From: Phycomyces nitens
Taxonomy: Eukaryota; Mucoromycota; Mucoromycetes; Mucorales; Phycomycetaceae
Length of the DNA stretch: 64,000 nt
Reading direction: 5' to 3'
NCBI GenBank assembly: GCA_022702545.1
Contig: JAHRBC010000007.1
Location: 930,001 to 994,000 of the forward strand
Shown: positions 1 through 10,777 of the stretch, piece by piece
Position numbering within the stretch: the first letter of the stretch is position 1
Layout of the letters: every line of letters begins with the position of its first letter
Made by a program: the position numbers and the translations under genes
The notes under the pieces: generated by a model
Database searches by the model: none
What the model was told of the DNA's origin: nothing
Seen by the model: only the letters and a program-made list of their open reading frames with translations

Positions 1-32
1 AAATATTTATATATTATGCTTTTTCACTTTAG

Positions 33-414
33 CTTTTCAAGAGACGAAAGAGAACCTTTGTAAAGCACAAGGAAGCTGTTGAAAGAAGATTCAACAGGGA
101 TGCCAGTGGCGTCTTTCATAGAGATGTAATGTCAGATGATGAAACAGACATGGAGATCACTGTGAGGGTACTTCGTCCAAATTGGAGAAGTGATGAGGTA
201 AAACACAGGCAGATTGATATTTCTTATGTTTTATGTCTAATGATAAAATATATCTGTATAGCTGAATGAGCTGTTTGACTTTTTGGACATGCTTGCCAAA
301 AAAGATCTAGGAAAGAAAGCCAGTCAATTGAAGACTCGTCATTATGTTGTCATACAAAAGACAATTCCTCGCGGCTTAGTAGCCAAAATTCCTGCATGGT
401 CAAAGCGTGAATAA
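33..414 (+). CDS. ORF2 accessory protein of element A, last two exons (partial)
   Basis: Two exons at 33-197 (165 nt) and 262-414 (153 nt) are joined across a GT-AG intron at 198-261, and the preceding acceptor AG is at 31-32. Exon lengths and phases equal the last two exons of ORF2 in C (36372-36536 and 36597-36749) and in B. The first exon carries a basic stretch and then the conserved acidic motif MSDDE-x-D, ending in W-x-SDE. The second exon encodes a helical C-terminus ending KRE before TAA at 412-414. No known family is recognised. The protein is probably the second function of the transposon, by analogy with the TnpA-type proteins of plant CACTA elements, but that role is inferred from position only. 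The 5' exons lie outside the window. Confidence 0.7.
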
Positions 415-510
415 ATCAACAAGCATCTCTTTTTCACTCCTTCATCTATATTGATTTTGGCATATATATATTGCATATTTTATGTAAGAAAGTAAAAAAT
501 AAGAAGAAGA

Positions 511-3500
511 TTAAGCATAAATTTTTCTAGGCAATGGAATAACAATGACTTTGGCTGCACCACGGCCAGAAGCTTGATTGCCGATTGCAATTGGAGATAG
601 AATTCGATGAACTGGTAGAATGTTGTCATAGTCATATTTTTGAAAGGTCGGCTTATACATATCAATTCCTTGGTCTATTCTTGGCTGATGTTGAAGAACT
701 TCGTACCATTCAACAAAAGCAAAGACATGCTGAGGATTGAGTCGTGTCATAAAGTTGTCATAGGTGGGTTTTGGAGAAAAATTGTGGGCAAAAAGATACT
801 TGATATAGCCAGCATAGGTATAGCTCGACTCACTATTTTTCTCAATGTATATAGCCTGGATATACGACCCTCTTGTATTTGACCCTTCACCACCTTTGTA
901 GACTTGGCCAAGAAGATTAATGAATGGAATCTTCTGGATTCGGTCATTGACAAAATTTGAGCTCTGGACTACACCTTTGGCACTTTGCAAGAGATTGTCT
1001 TGGTACTCAATGCGATAGAACTTGAGAAGGCAATTGTACTCGGCCGTTCTCATTGTTGTTGGCTCTTGGAGTTTTAATGGCAAGGCTGATGGTGGAAGAG
1101 ACTCGTTTCCTAATATGCATGTTTCAGTTTCAGTTGCAGAGTCAACAAACGTAGGCAAGTGAAATATGGTAATCATATTGTTTTGGGGAGGGATTGTGGC
1201 ATAGGTTTCTGTTATACTGGTAGACAGTTTTTGGAAGAGGGAGAGATGAGATGGGTTGGTGAGGGTGGTGAGGTGTGATCTGTAAAAATCGCCCTTTGAT
1301 GCATTTTCGATAAATTTATCCATATAGGTTTTTCAAAACCATTCTTCTTGTTCGTGTTGAAACCTTTGATCAGGCCATTGTATCGTTCAAAGCTGAAAAG
1401 CCAGTATCCGTATATTGGGCCAAAATCTTGGATCGTTTCTTTCAGGTGAAGATGAAGGTGCATATTGGGCGATAAAAGATCGGGCTCATATAATTTCTCA
1501 CATCCAATACAGAATTTCTCCAGACTGTTGTGAGCTTGGCTTAATTCTTCATTGGTGATACTTGGCTTTGTTAATAATCGGCATGCATCAACGAAATGAA
1601 TCCAGTTGACAAAAAGATCATTGGGTAATCGAGACTTGAGCACGACAGGAGAATATACTAAGCACCAGGATTTCCATTCATCGGCTTTCATGAAAGGAAA
1701 TCCCTTTCCAATCTTTGTGGTTAACGTGGTATAGTCTGGTGGCAGAGTCATGGTATTTGCTTCATTTTGCATTTCCGCAAGATCATGGTCATTGAGAAGA
1801 TTATCAAATAACCATTTTTCGATCATTCTCTTTGCAGTTCCCAGGAAAAGGTTGTGCATTGGATCAATTATTGTTGATCTTACGGGCTCAAAGTATCCTA
1901 GTCGATGGAGCTCTGACCAGCGAACCCCGTTTTCAACCTCCAATCGTTTTCTCTCTGTATTGGTTACTGCATTCTTCCACATACTAGCATGCTTCATATT
2001 TTCTTCTTTGGTTCTGCCTGTCCATTCAGACGACTTGAAACCAGAATAATCGACGATGCTGGTACCTTCAAACCGATGGAAGTGGCGATTACACTTATGG
2101 CATGCATTTGTACTGTTGTGCGAAGTGAATCCACATGTTTTTCTTGCAGCAGGTATATCGCATGCAACCATTAGCAGAGCAGCACGGACCAGAGTCTTGG
2201 AGCATGTGTGGGTGTTGATATAGATGCCTTTGTACAAGTCTTTCAGCTCATCAACAAGAGGACGAAGATAGTTATTTATCTCTGAAGTGCTGGCTTCTTT
2301 TGGTCCAGGCATCAGACCCACAAGTATGACATTCTCTGCCTTATTTCGCTCTTCTCTTGGGAGGTTGTTGATCGTCAGGTATATTGCTCCACAGGAATAT
2401 GTTACCCCATCAAAGGGTTGAAACCAATCGATGTTGAGAGTGAGCAGCAACGACCTTTCCTTGGCAACAAATTGTAAACCAGCTTCATCTACGAACTCCT
2501 TCCACATTCTTCCATCATATACGTCAAACATTGTTCCATCAATCTTTGGTCCACGATTCCACTTGTTAATTTGATTCTCAAATGTAGGGCGCTGGAACAT
2601 TTTTTTCAAGGCTGTTTTGAGTGAGTTATATACATATGTGCGGTTTGGTCTCATAGTTTTGTTGTTGCTGATTTTGTACAATGCGTTTCCACACTCTCTA
2701 TTGCTTCCAAGTTTCGTGAAGTCGCATGTACTAGGAGCTCCATTAACATCACTGAAGATACTATGACAATTTCCACATGCTACATATTTTGACACGCCAC
2801 TTGTTAAGTTGCTGAATCCACTCATTTTCTTCAAGCCAGGAATACTAGTAGGAAGACGAAATTCCTCGCCATAGTGCTCAAGAACGGAATTGATAAAGGT
2901 AATCAAAATGGCGCTGCCCTCATCAACAACAAAACAAGATATGAACATGACAATGAACACCGTTATCAGTCGGTGCCATGGATCTTGAGGAAGGTTTGGT
3001 AAATTATCTATAAGTTGATTGAGCTGCATGTTAATGTATTCCTTTTAGTAATAACATCATCCTTTTTTTATTTTGCACCTGTTTTTTCATCCTGGTCCTG
3101 CTCTTCATCGTCATCACTCTTCTCATAGTCTTCAGAGTCAGAGAAAGCATCAAGATCTTCTTCACCTGTTCCAAAAATAGACTCTTCCACTGAAAGAGGT
3201 AAGAAGAACTCTATATTCTCAATTGGTAAAGGTGTACCAGGAGAAGAAATATTGTCTATGGATACACAATTTAAATACAGTTGAATATCCCTTTGGTAAA
3301 TAAAATAAAATTACACTCAAAACTCTCTTCAGTCTGGTCTATGTCCATAGTATTATTGATAGTGTTTACTTGGCTTGAATATGCTATTTGGTTTGGATTA
3401 TATATTATTATTATTAAGGCCTATATTTCTGTAGCTTATTTACTATTAATCTGGCTGTTAAACAATTTGTCCTCATCACTTTGGACATGGCGTGCTGCAG

Positions 3501-3591
3501 TTCTTTTGCTCGTCATTGTGAAGCCAGAATGATTGCGAGAGCATTTCGAGCATCTGCATTGCACTTCATTGGAATTACGAATGGAAGACAT
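511..3591 (-). pseudogene. tnp2-like (CACTA) transposase of element A, frameshifted
   Basis: The gene is read from ATG at 3591 (Cys-rich first exon with a C-x-C-x2-C cluster), through an acidic exon near 3250-3085, into the main exon from about 3016. The main exon holds the tnp2-type core: a TLNIDWFQPFDG segment, then a YSCGAIYLTINNLPREER block and PGPKEAS, then CDIPAARKTCGF, CHKC and DPMHNLFLGTAKRM. Near 1330-1336 an A-run is one base shorter than in sister copies. It shifts the frame so that the C-terminal 270 residues (1323-511, ending KIYA) are out of frame. The product would have cut and joined element ends in the nucleus. This copy cannot make full-length protein without frameshifting. 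Confidence 0.85.
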
Positions 3592-3831
3592 TTTTCTTGT
3601 TACTTAGTATAGTAAAGAAGGAGTACAAAGTATCCAGTACTAATAATTAAAAAATACTTTTTTACTTGAGAATAATAAATCAAATGATTGAATATCATTC
3701 AGCCAATAAAAACATTCAAATCAATCTCTATTGTTAATGCAAGATTTTGCCTGAGTTATAAATATTTTTACTCATGTTATTGATAATTCCAGATAACTAT
3801 TAAATTATGATTTAAATTGATTTTTGCAGTG

Positions 3832-4600
3832 ATAGGAGAGGGGAACTAGATAATTTCACTCAGGACAATTACTAAAGTTGACAGCAAGGTACTGGGAAGA
3901 TACAGATTTGGACGGAAAAGGGAATTGGATGAAAAGAAAAGTCAATCTTGGCACAGGTATGACTAGGAATTTCTATACAAGACAATTCACTAGTTCAGGG
4001 ACGGAAATTAAGAGAGAGGTAACTGATAATTTTATTGATTGAATTTTTAGTCTCTTATATAGACTTCGTAAAATATTACTTTGTAGATAATTATGAATTG
4101 ATTAATAATAGATTATAGAAAATGGGTGTGAGAACAAAAAATAGAACAGTAATATGAGATAATGGATACGGATAATGAGAGATTGTGTAAAATGTAAAAT
4201 GATAAGACAAGACAGAGATATGAAAATATGAGAAAACAAGATGTGCAGTAAGGATGATAATGTAAAAATGGGTGACAATAATGATAAAGAAAATATAGAT
4301 ATGTGAGAAAAATGTAGAGTGAAGATAAGGATAAATGCGCACAGACAGGAACATGGGGAAAGAGAAAATGAGATAGATGACAAAAGGTGGACACAAGAAT
4401 GATAATTGAAATGCAGATAATGGGAGATAAAGATGGAAGTGTAAAGAGGTATATGGGTAAAAAGTGACTTGCGATGCGATATGAGTGACGTCGCCATATT
4501 GACTGGACACGACGTCACTCTTTCTGGCAAGGCAGTCTGGAAAAGGATGACGTTGCTTGCGAAAGTGGGCGAAGCTGGAAAAACTACAACACCCGTGTCA
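3832..4600 (-). repeat. LTR L0 (5'-truncated), Ty3/gypsy stack
   Basis: It ends at 4600 in ...CCGTGTCA, the same end as L1-L5, and is followed by a short linker (aat) and the TGACGCG start of L1. Its left side is cut by the terminus of element A at 3831. The inner sequence shares the cactcaggacaat motif with L4 (9323-10085), which suggests the same LTR subfamily. Long open frames on the minus strand around 4090-4640 are low-complexity F/I/S/Y-rich translations of AT-rich DNA and are not genes. Confidence 0.7.
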
Positions 4601-4603
4601 AAT

Positions 4604-5438
4604 TGACGCGTGTGTGTTTTGGTTGTGTGTGTATGAATAACCAAAGGTCAAAGAAAATAGAAATATTCGAAACAAAAACTAACAGTTCAACTTAGCCCCA
4701 AAATACTGGCAATTATTGAATGTTCAGATAAATGAAACAAAGATTCCTTTCAAGACAGAAAATTGATCACAGAATAGATGTTGTTTATTCATTGAAAATA
4801 AGGTGTCTTTTATAGACAATCCTTTTGAATAAAAATATGAGAAAATAAAATAAGGAAAAAACCACAACATAATGAATGAGTCATTTATTGGGAAAAACGA
4901 GAGGATAGTAAAATAATAATAAGAGATTTGGATAGGGAGAATAAAGAAGAAAGGAAGGTAGTAAAACAAGATGTGAATAGTACGGATCCGCAAATCAGAG
5001 AGAGAGAAACAAGAAATAAAAGAAACGAGATGTTTGTTGGCGATCTCCAACGAATGACAAAAGAGGAAATATAAAGAAGTGGTTGTTTAAATGTTATAGA
5101 TGTGAACAGAAGGTTGAGGTGAGAAAGGTAAACGCAAGTTTGTACAGAGAACGAGGTAGAAACATCACTTGCGACTTTTCGTGCACGGGCGTACACGAAT
5201 AAGGTTTGGCGGGAAAATGCGAAAGGCTTACCGACCTCACCAACTGTCCAAGGTACCAATTTCCAATGTCACGTGCTCCGTGACTTAGGCCATGCTTTCC
5301 ATGCCGGCCTCCCACCTTCCGACCACGCGGACCGGACCAAGCTCCTGGACCCTTCGGCCGGACTGGCCGGACTGGCCGGACTGGCCGGACCAAGGCGAGA
5401 TTTGGGGTTCTGGTGATCACCCCACCACAACCGTGTCA
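4604..5438 (-). repeat. LTR L1, Ty3/gypsy stack
   Basis: It starts TGACGCGTG and ends CCGTGTCA, the imperfect inverted termini common to the stack, and is followed by the linker aaat. It is 835 bp, longer than L2/L5, and its middle differs from them, so it is another subfamily. It contains four tandem copies of the 9-mer ctggccgga around 5354-5392. ORFs seen here are shadows. Confidence 0.7.
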
Positions 5439-5442
5439 AAAT

Positions 5443-6119
5443 TGACGCGTGATGTGTTTGTATGGTTGTGTATGGTAACCGAACGGGCGACAAATAAAAT
5501 ATATAAAAGAAACAATGAAAGAACCAGTAAAAGACTAACGAAACTCAACAGAAATATCCCCAAAATGACCGGGCAAAATATAACTGCTCTTCAGAGATCG
5601 AGAGCTTAAACTCAAAAGAATAAAATAACCGTAAAATTGATCGTAAAACTGACTGATAATATTTATTCATTAGAAAAGAATGTCTTTTATAGACAAAGAA
5701 AATAACTAAAAGAATAACCGAAAAATGAAATAATACAATAATAAAATGATGCCATCAAGGCCAAAGGAAAATATAATAAAAAAAAAATACTATAACATAG
5801 TAAAGAAAGGGGTAAGACAAAGAAGTAGGGGAAATAAACTAAAGAAGTACAGAATGGTGCAATCCTGCAAGAAAGTGAGAAAGGATTCACAAAGGAAATA
5901 TAAAAGGAAAGAGTATAAAAGGAAATAATAAAATGTGATAAAATAAAATAAAGAAAAATTGAAAAGAAAGAGAAATAAAGAAACTCGGGGATCGGCCATC
6001 CTTACTCGGCTCGGACTTCTTCTTCGGACTGGTCCGGCCTCCGACCCCTCCTAGGCCTTTTCCGGGCCCTTGGTCCGGCTTCATGGTCGAAACCGAACCT
6101 GCCCACAACACACGTGTCA
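5443..6119 (-). repeat. LTR L2, 3' LTR next to the G0 interior
   Basis: This 677-bp LTR runs from TGACGCGTG to CACGTGTCA. It abuts the purine-rich tract of G0 (minus-strand ..cgggggagat at about 6122-6131), as a 3' LTR should. It is almost identical and equal in length to L5 (10091-10767), but clearly different from L3, which sits on the other side of the G0 interior. Confidence 0.8.
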
Positions 6120-7438
6120 AATCTCCCCCGTCTAGGTTGAGACCATCGGGGAAAGAGAAGACCAAAGCATAGAGAAACGGAAAACAAGGTGCATAAAAAG
6201 GATCGGACAGGAAAGGAAAGAGAAGAAAACCAAAAGGAGCGAAAACCTGATTGACCAACAATCCGAGAGAGAGATGGACCATACTTGCTGGTAAAAACCG
6301 GACCGGAAAGACCTCCAAGGTCACCAAACGCACCAGAAGCAGAAACCAACGACATCCCAAAACCGGGAAGAGACTCTCCCCCACACAGATCTTCCTCGCC
6401 AAACTGCCCTGAGGACTCCTCCTCACTCACCCCTGCCAACATCACCTCAACCTCATCGTCCAACCGACGATCTTCCTGAAGGGCTTCTTTACCTGTGGGC
6501 CCTTCCCCCACTTCAGACTCCTTTCGGACACCGACCGAAAAGACAGGCACTGCCATATTCACCAACGGGTAGCTTCTTGACTGGCCTTGAAGCTCCACGC
6601 TGCCCGTGCCGTGCTTAGTCGGTATGACTATTCGAGAATCCTTCAGCCGCAGCTGAACATCGTACATCCGGAACCAGGACATACCCAAGAGACACAGATC
6701 GGGATTCACCTCGCCATCCTTGATACACATTGTATCCGGCCTCAGCTTGCCAGCCACACGAATTGGAACGTTCATCGTGATATCACACGGAGCATGGGCC
6801 TGACCATCCAGACTTGACAACGGAATCTTGTCACCATTCGGGACCAACCCAAGCCTTACCGCCAACGTCTTGCTGATAACGGACACACTGGCCCCAGAGT
6901 CAAAAATGGCTGGAATAACTTGGTCGTTGATTGTGATCGGCGCCCTCAGAGGTTGACTAGAGACAAACTTTTTATAGTCGTACTCATAGTCGTACACCGT
7001 GTCATCGCTCTCATAACCACCCAAGTCAATTTCAGGATCATCGACCACCTCACCAGACTGCACACTCTGCGACTCCCAGGCATCCGAGTAAAACTCCACC
7101 GATTCCTCTGACGACTCTTCATTGTTCACCATGTTGACCTCCGGAACAACCACCTTCCTCTTTCGGCCAGACAAAAACCGCAAACCATCCTTCATGTCCT
7201 TGGACGCACCACGGTCCAACACCAACCAGTCCGCAACTGAGAGACCAGCATCAGCACTCTTCAACTTCTCCCATACATCCCTCCGATGTAGTTTGACAGG
7301 GAGTTGTCTTGGAGGCTGACGCACCTGCCGAGCCTTCTGAGTCCCAACGGGGACCAACGGTTCCACAACCGGAGCCATGCTTACGTCCTGCTGGCCATAC
7401 ACCGATTGACCAGGGAAAGTGTTGAACTGACCCTGCAT
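6002..7438 (-). CDS. Aspartic protease region of G0, running into the LTR
   Basis: The 478-residue frame contains a retropepsin-like active site, IFDSGASVSVIS, near residue 180, preceded by an acidic linker (EESSEESVEF). This is the Pro domain that follows Gag in gypsy elements. It is in a different frame from gag, with about 134 nt and a stop near 7466 between them, so it would need a frameshift or the copy has decayed. After the protease the frame becomes low-complexity, then runs through the polypurine tract into L2. No reverse transcriptase follows, so the usual Pol is missing rather than merely broken. Confidence 0.7.
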   Translation of the reverse strand: MQGQFNTFPGQSVYGQQDVSMAPVVEPLVPVGTQKARQVRQPPRQLPVKLHRRDVWEKLKSADAGLSVADWLVLDRGASKDMKDGLRFLSGRKRKVVVPEVNMVNNEESSEESVEFYSDAWESQSVQSGEVVDDPEIDLGGYESDDTVYDYEYDYKKFVSSQPLRAPITINDQVIPAIFDSGASVSVISKTLAVRLGLVPNGDKIPLSSLDGQAHAPCDITMNVPIRVAGKLRPDTMCIKDGEVNPDLCLLGMSWFRMYDVQLRLKDSRIVIPTKHGTGSVELQGQSRSYPLVNMAVPVFSVGVRKESEVGEGPTGKEALQEDRRLDDEVEVMLAGVSEEESSGQFGEEDLCGGESLPGFGMSLVSASGAFGDLGGLSGPVFTSKYGPSLSRIVGQSGFRSFWFSSLSFPVRSFLCTLFSVSLCFGLLFPRWSQPRRGRFDTCVVGRFGFDHEAGPRARKRPRRGRRPDQSEEEVRAE

Positions 7439-8566
7439 GTACTGTTGCTGTTGAAGCGGCAGTACCTACTTGACTGCTTCAGCCGAATACACCGGCGAAG
7501 TCACCACCATATTGATCGCGGGATCCTCCTGCTCCACGAACACCTGAGATTGATTACGGGCATCAGCAAAACTTACTGACGCCCTCTGCCTTTTCCCAAA
7601 ACATCTTCATCGCTCACTTTCCTAGGACAGCTGGCCTGAACGTGACCATCTTCCTCACACCAGGAACAGCGCAGCACTTGGGAACCAGCAGAATCGCCCT
7701 CACCAGGGGCAAAACCCGAACCAGAGGCGAAACCAGGACCAGAAAAACCAGGACCAGAGAAACCATGACCAGAGAAACCAGGACCAGAACCAAAACCAGG
7801 CGCACCAAAACCGGACGCACCAAAACCAGAAGCATAAGTGTCCACCAAGTGGACCTTCATCGTCTTGAACTCCTGAATGAGCTCAGACAGAGAGTTCTCG
7901 ACGGAACTTCTCTCCAAACCAGAACCTTCAGAGCGGGAGTTTCCTCTGCCAGAAACCGAACCAAACCGAGAACCAGAACGACGATACTTCTCCTCTACAG
8001 ACTCGACCTTGATGGCCAACTTGACCATCTCTTCCCAAGACCGCGGGACACCAATCTTCTCAACTTCGTAGGCCACCTCCCTCCTGAGGGCCTTCAACAA
8101 GATTCTTACTTTCTGCAACTCATTCGTGAGCGCAACCAGACCAAAGAGTTCTTGCAACCTCAGAGCGATATCTCCTACACTCTGACCTTCACCTTGACGG
8201 ACTTCTTCGATTTCGTCCCACCATATATCCTCCATATGGCGCGAAGCAAATTGTCCCTTGAATTCTTCAACGAACTTCTCCCAAGTGACCACCTCGTCTT
8301 CCTTGATCGCCCACCATTTCGCCGCGATCCCCCGAAAGTGCGTTGCCGCAACCAGAATGGCCTCCTCATCGCTCATGCCAACGCCACGACGCAATCGATC
8401 CAGATGCTTTAACCAGGCGAGGGCCTCGGAGTTGGATCCACCCACAAAGATTTCCGGAGCAGAGAGATACTTGGAGATGTTTACTGACGGCATTTTCCAC
8501 AGCACGGTTTAGAGTTTGAATAAATTTGAAATAAAAGATATAGTGTCCTCGGCACGACCTCCAATT
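6120..8566 (-). mobile_element. G0: gag-protease Ty3/gypsy interior without pol
   Basis: This is the interior of an LTR element between L2 and L3. Next to L3, after a 3-nt spacer, a minus-strand sequence starting TGGAGGTCG (8563 downward) looks like a tRNA primer-binding site. Next to L2 is a polypurine tract. The coding content is gag (8505-7573) and a protease-bearing frame (7438-6002). No reverse transcriptase, RNase H or integrase motif occurs before the polypurine tract. The element is either an internally deleted copy or a non-autonomous gag-only type that needs pol in trans. Its G+C content is visibly higher than that of the CACTA-like elements. Confidence 0.8.
7573..8505 (-). CDS. Gag protein of G0
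   Basis: This 310-residue frame begins MLWKMPSVNIS and shows a retrotransposon Gag fold signature: YLSAPEIFVGGSNSEALAWL near residue 10-30 and W-rich capsid helices (FRGIAAKWWAIKE, then WEKFVEEFKGQF) up to about residue 170. A Gly/Phe/Ser-rich tandem region with GFSGPGF-type units lies around residues 225-270. A zinc knuckle follows, C-x2-C-x4-H-x4-C (CSWCEEDGHVQASC), near residue 285. Gag packages element RNA into cytoplasmic particles. The Gly-rich repeat before the knuckle is unusual and may be a low-complexity assembly segment. The start ATG lies about 60 bp downstream of L3 and the primer site, as expected. Confidence 0.85.
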   Translation of the reverse strand: MLWKMPSVNISKYLSAPEIFVGGSNSEALAWLKHLDRLRRGVGMSDEEAILVAATHFRGIAAKWWAIKEDEVVTWEKFVEEFKGQFASRHMEDIWWDEIEEVRQGEGQSVGDIALRLQELFGLVALTNELQKVRILLKALRREVAYEVEKIGVPRSWEEMVKLAIKVESVEEKYRRSGSRFGSVSGRGNSRSEGSGLERSSVENSLSELIQEFKTMKVHLVDTYASGFGASGFGAPGFGSGPGFSGHGFSGPGFSGPGFASGSGFAPGEGDSAGSQVLRCSWCEEDGHVQASCPRKVSDEDVLGKGRGRQ

Positions 8567-9319
8567 TGACGCGTGATGTGTGTATACGGTTGTGTATAGT
8601 GACGAACGACGGCAAATAATAAAACGATAATAAAGATAAAGAAAATGACTAACGAAACTCAACAGTATATTCCCAAAATGTAACCGGGCAAAATATCACT
8701 GCTCTTCAGAGATCGAAAAGTACAAATAAAATAAAAATAGAACCGGTATTAAACCCAACGAAAGATATCTTTTATTGATGGAAAACTGAATGTCTTTTAT
8801 AGACATTCAGAATCGAAAAAGAATAACTGAAAATAATAAAATAAATGGATGGAATTGTGCCATCGCAGTCAAGGTAAAACAAAGAATAAAGAAATAAGTG
8901 AATAAAATGATGTAATTCTAGACAAGTGTGATAAAGTATAGTATAAAAATATTGTAAAAATAATAAAGGTAAAAATGGAAGAAGTACATTGTACAAAGAC
9001 AATTGTTTAAAGAGGTGTTAAATGGTGCAATCCTGCAAGAAGGTGTCAAGGATTCACAAAAGAAATAGAAAAGGAAATAATATAAAAAAGGAAATAAATA
9101 AATGTGATAAAATAAAAACGGGAAAAGACTGGGAAGAAAGAAAAATATAGAAACTCGGGGATCGCCCAGCCAACGTCACCTCACCGGAAACCCGCCCAAC
9201 TCACTCGGCTCGGACTTCTTACTCGGACTTGTCCGGCCACCGACCCCTCCTACGTCTATGTCCGGGCCCTTGGTCCGGCTTCATGGTCGAAACCGAACCT
9301 GCCCACAACACACGTGTCA
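8567..9319 (-). repeat. LTR L3, 5' LTR next to the G0 primer site
   Basis: It runs from TGACGCGTG to CACGTGTCA (753 bp) and is followed by a 3-nt linker and L4. It lies directly beside the gag leader and primer-binding site of G0. It shares the general order of L2 motifs (atggtgcaatcctgcaagaa, aactcggggatcg) but differs at many positions and in length. Confidence 0.75.
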
Positions 9320-9322
9320 AAA

Positions 9323-10085
9323 TGACGCGTGTTGAGTTTGGTTGTGTAGCGTAAACTGGTCAAGAAGGTTTACGGACAGTTAAGGGCTAGTTGATTTCAC
9401 TCGGGACAATCAACGGACAGGAATCGGGATAAGAACGGACAGAAAAACGGACGGCAACGGACAGAAAAACGGACAGAAAAACGGACAGATAATACGGACA
9501 ACGGACAACGGAACCAACAGTGAGACAGAGATCTTATAACTTTAACGGAAAACAGCCTTGTATTTCACTCAGGACAATACAAGCTCGAATTGGGTTCAAA
9601 AGAAAATAATCGGAAAACTGAATGAATTTTATTGATAGAGATATTGCTCTTCTTTTATACAAAACTATTGAATAGCTCTTCTTACTAATTATGTTATTCA
9701 AATATCATTCCAACTACAACTAAAGATAAAATAGATTATATGAACAAATCCGGAAAAGTGTCAATGAACAAGAGGTATAAAATATGGGGGTAAGCTGGAA
9801 AGAATTATCGAAGTGTGAACAATGGAATGGGTAAAGGTAAAAATGTCAGGGTAAATCGAAGTAAGGGGAAATAATCTTTAAAGATAAAAAAGGAAAAAGA
9901 GTTGAGACAATATTCTGGACAAGGAATCCGGAAATTGGGGATAACTTCAGGTCCCGCTGAAGTTCTGACGATGGTAGTGACGGTTAGTTGTGACGTAGCA
10001 CTTTTTCTTGGTGGGGCCCTTAGTGACGTCACGGAGTTTCTGCTAGTTTTGTGGTGCAGCTGGCAATTCTACAACACCTGTGTCA
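9323..10085 (-). repeat. LTR L4, solo LTR in stack
   Basis: It starts TGACGCGTGTTGAG and ends CTGTGTCA, followed by the linker aaaat and L5. It contains clustered copies of aacggacagaaa around 9410-9500 and the cactcaggacaat motif shared with L0. No internal coding sequence is attached on either side, so it is a solo LTR. Confidence 0.75.
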
Positions 10086-10090
10086 AAAAT

Positions 10091-10767
10091 TGACGCGTGA
10101 TGTGTTTGTATGGTTGTGTATGGTAACCGAACGGGCGACAAATAAAATATATAAAAGAAACAATGAAAGAACCAGTAAAAGACTAACGAAACTCAACAGA
10201 AATATCCCCAAAATGACCGGGCAAAATATAACTGCTCTTCAGAGATCGAGAGCTTAAACTCAAAAGAATAAAATAACCGTAAAATTGATCGTAAAACTGA
10301 CTGATAATATTTATTCATTAGAAAAGAATGTCTTTTATAGACAAAGAAAATAACTAAAAGAATAACCGAAAAATGAAATAATAAAATAATAAAATGATGC
10401 CATCAAGGCCAAAGGAAAATATAATAAAAAAAAATACTATAACATAGTAAAGAAAGGGGTAAGACAAAGAAGTAGGGGAAATAAACTAAAGAAGTACAGA
10501 ATGGTGCAATCCTGCAAGAAAGTGAGAAAGGATTCACAAAGGAAATATAAAAGGAAAGAGTATAAAAAGGAAATAATAAAATGTGATAAAATAAAATAAA
10601 GAAAAATTGAAAAGAAAGAGAAATAAAGAAACTCGGGGATCGGCCATCCTTACTCGGCTCGGACTTCTTCTTCGGACTGGTCCGGCATCCGACCCCTCCT
10701 AGGCCTTTTCCGGGCCCTTGGTCCGGCTTCATGGTCGAAACCGAACCTGCCCACAACACACGTGTCA
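10091..10767 (-). repeat. LTR L5, solo LTR abutting the tRNA-Gly flank
   Basis: It is 677 bp and almost identical to L2. It is flanked on both sides by aaat. Its right end is 10 bp from the mature 5' end of the tRNA gene. It is the last unit of the stack, and if insertions kept hitting the same site it should be the youngest. Confidence 0.85.
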
Positions 10768-10777
10768 AAATATAATC

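Larger units (their letters stand above)
1..3831 (-). mobile_element. CACTA-like DNA transposon A (left part lies outside window)
   Basis: The window opens inside this element. It has the same plan as elements B-E: ORF2 (last two exons on +, 33-414) convergent with a transposase on - (511-3591). The right terminus at 3822-3831 reads inward as CACTGCAAAAATC, matching the transposase-side termini of B (13667) and C (40171). The sequence after it, from 3832, belongs to an LTR (L0), so A seems to have landed in that LTR. The other terminus and target duplication cannot be seen. The transposase carries a frameshift, so this copy is probably dead. Confidence 0.85.

Noticed and set aside
4091..5420. 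Several overlapping minus-strand ORFs (F/I/L/S/Y-rich) in L0 and L1
   Set aside because: They are low-complexity translations of AT-rich LTR DNA without domains, overlap in several frames and stop or start at LTR borders.
7642..8412. Plus-strand 256-residue ORF rich in T and R
   Set aside because: It is the antisense shadow of the G0 gag repeat region; its TRTRETRT composition mirrors the GFGSGP repeats.
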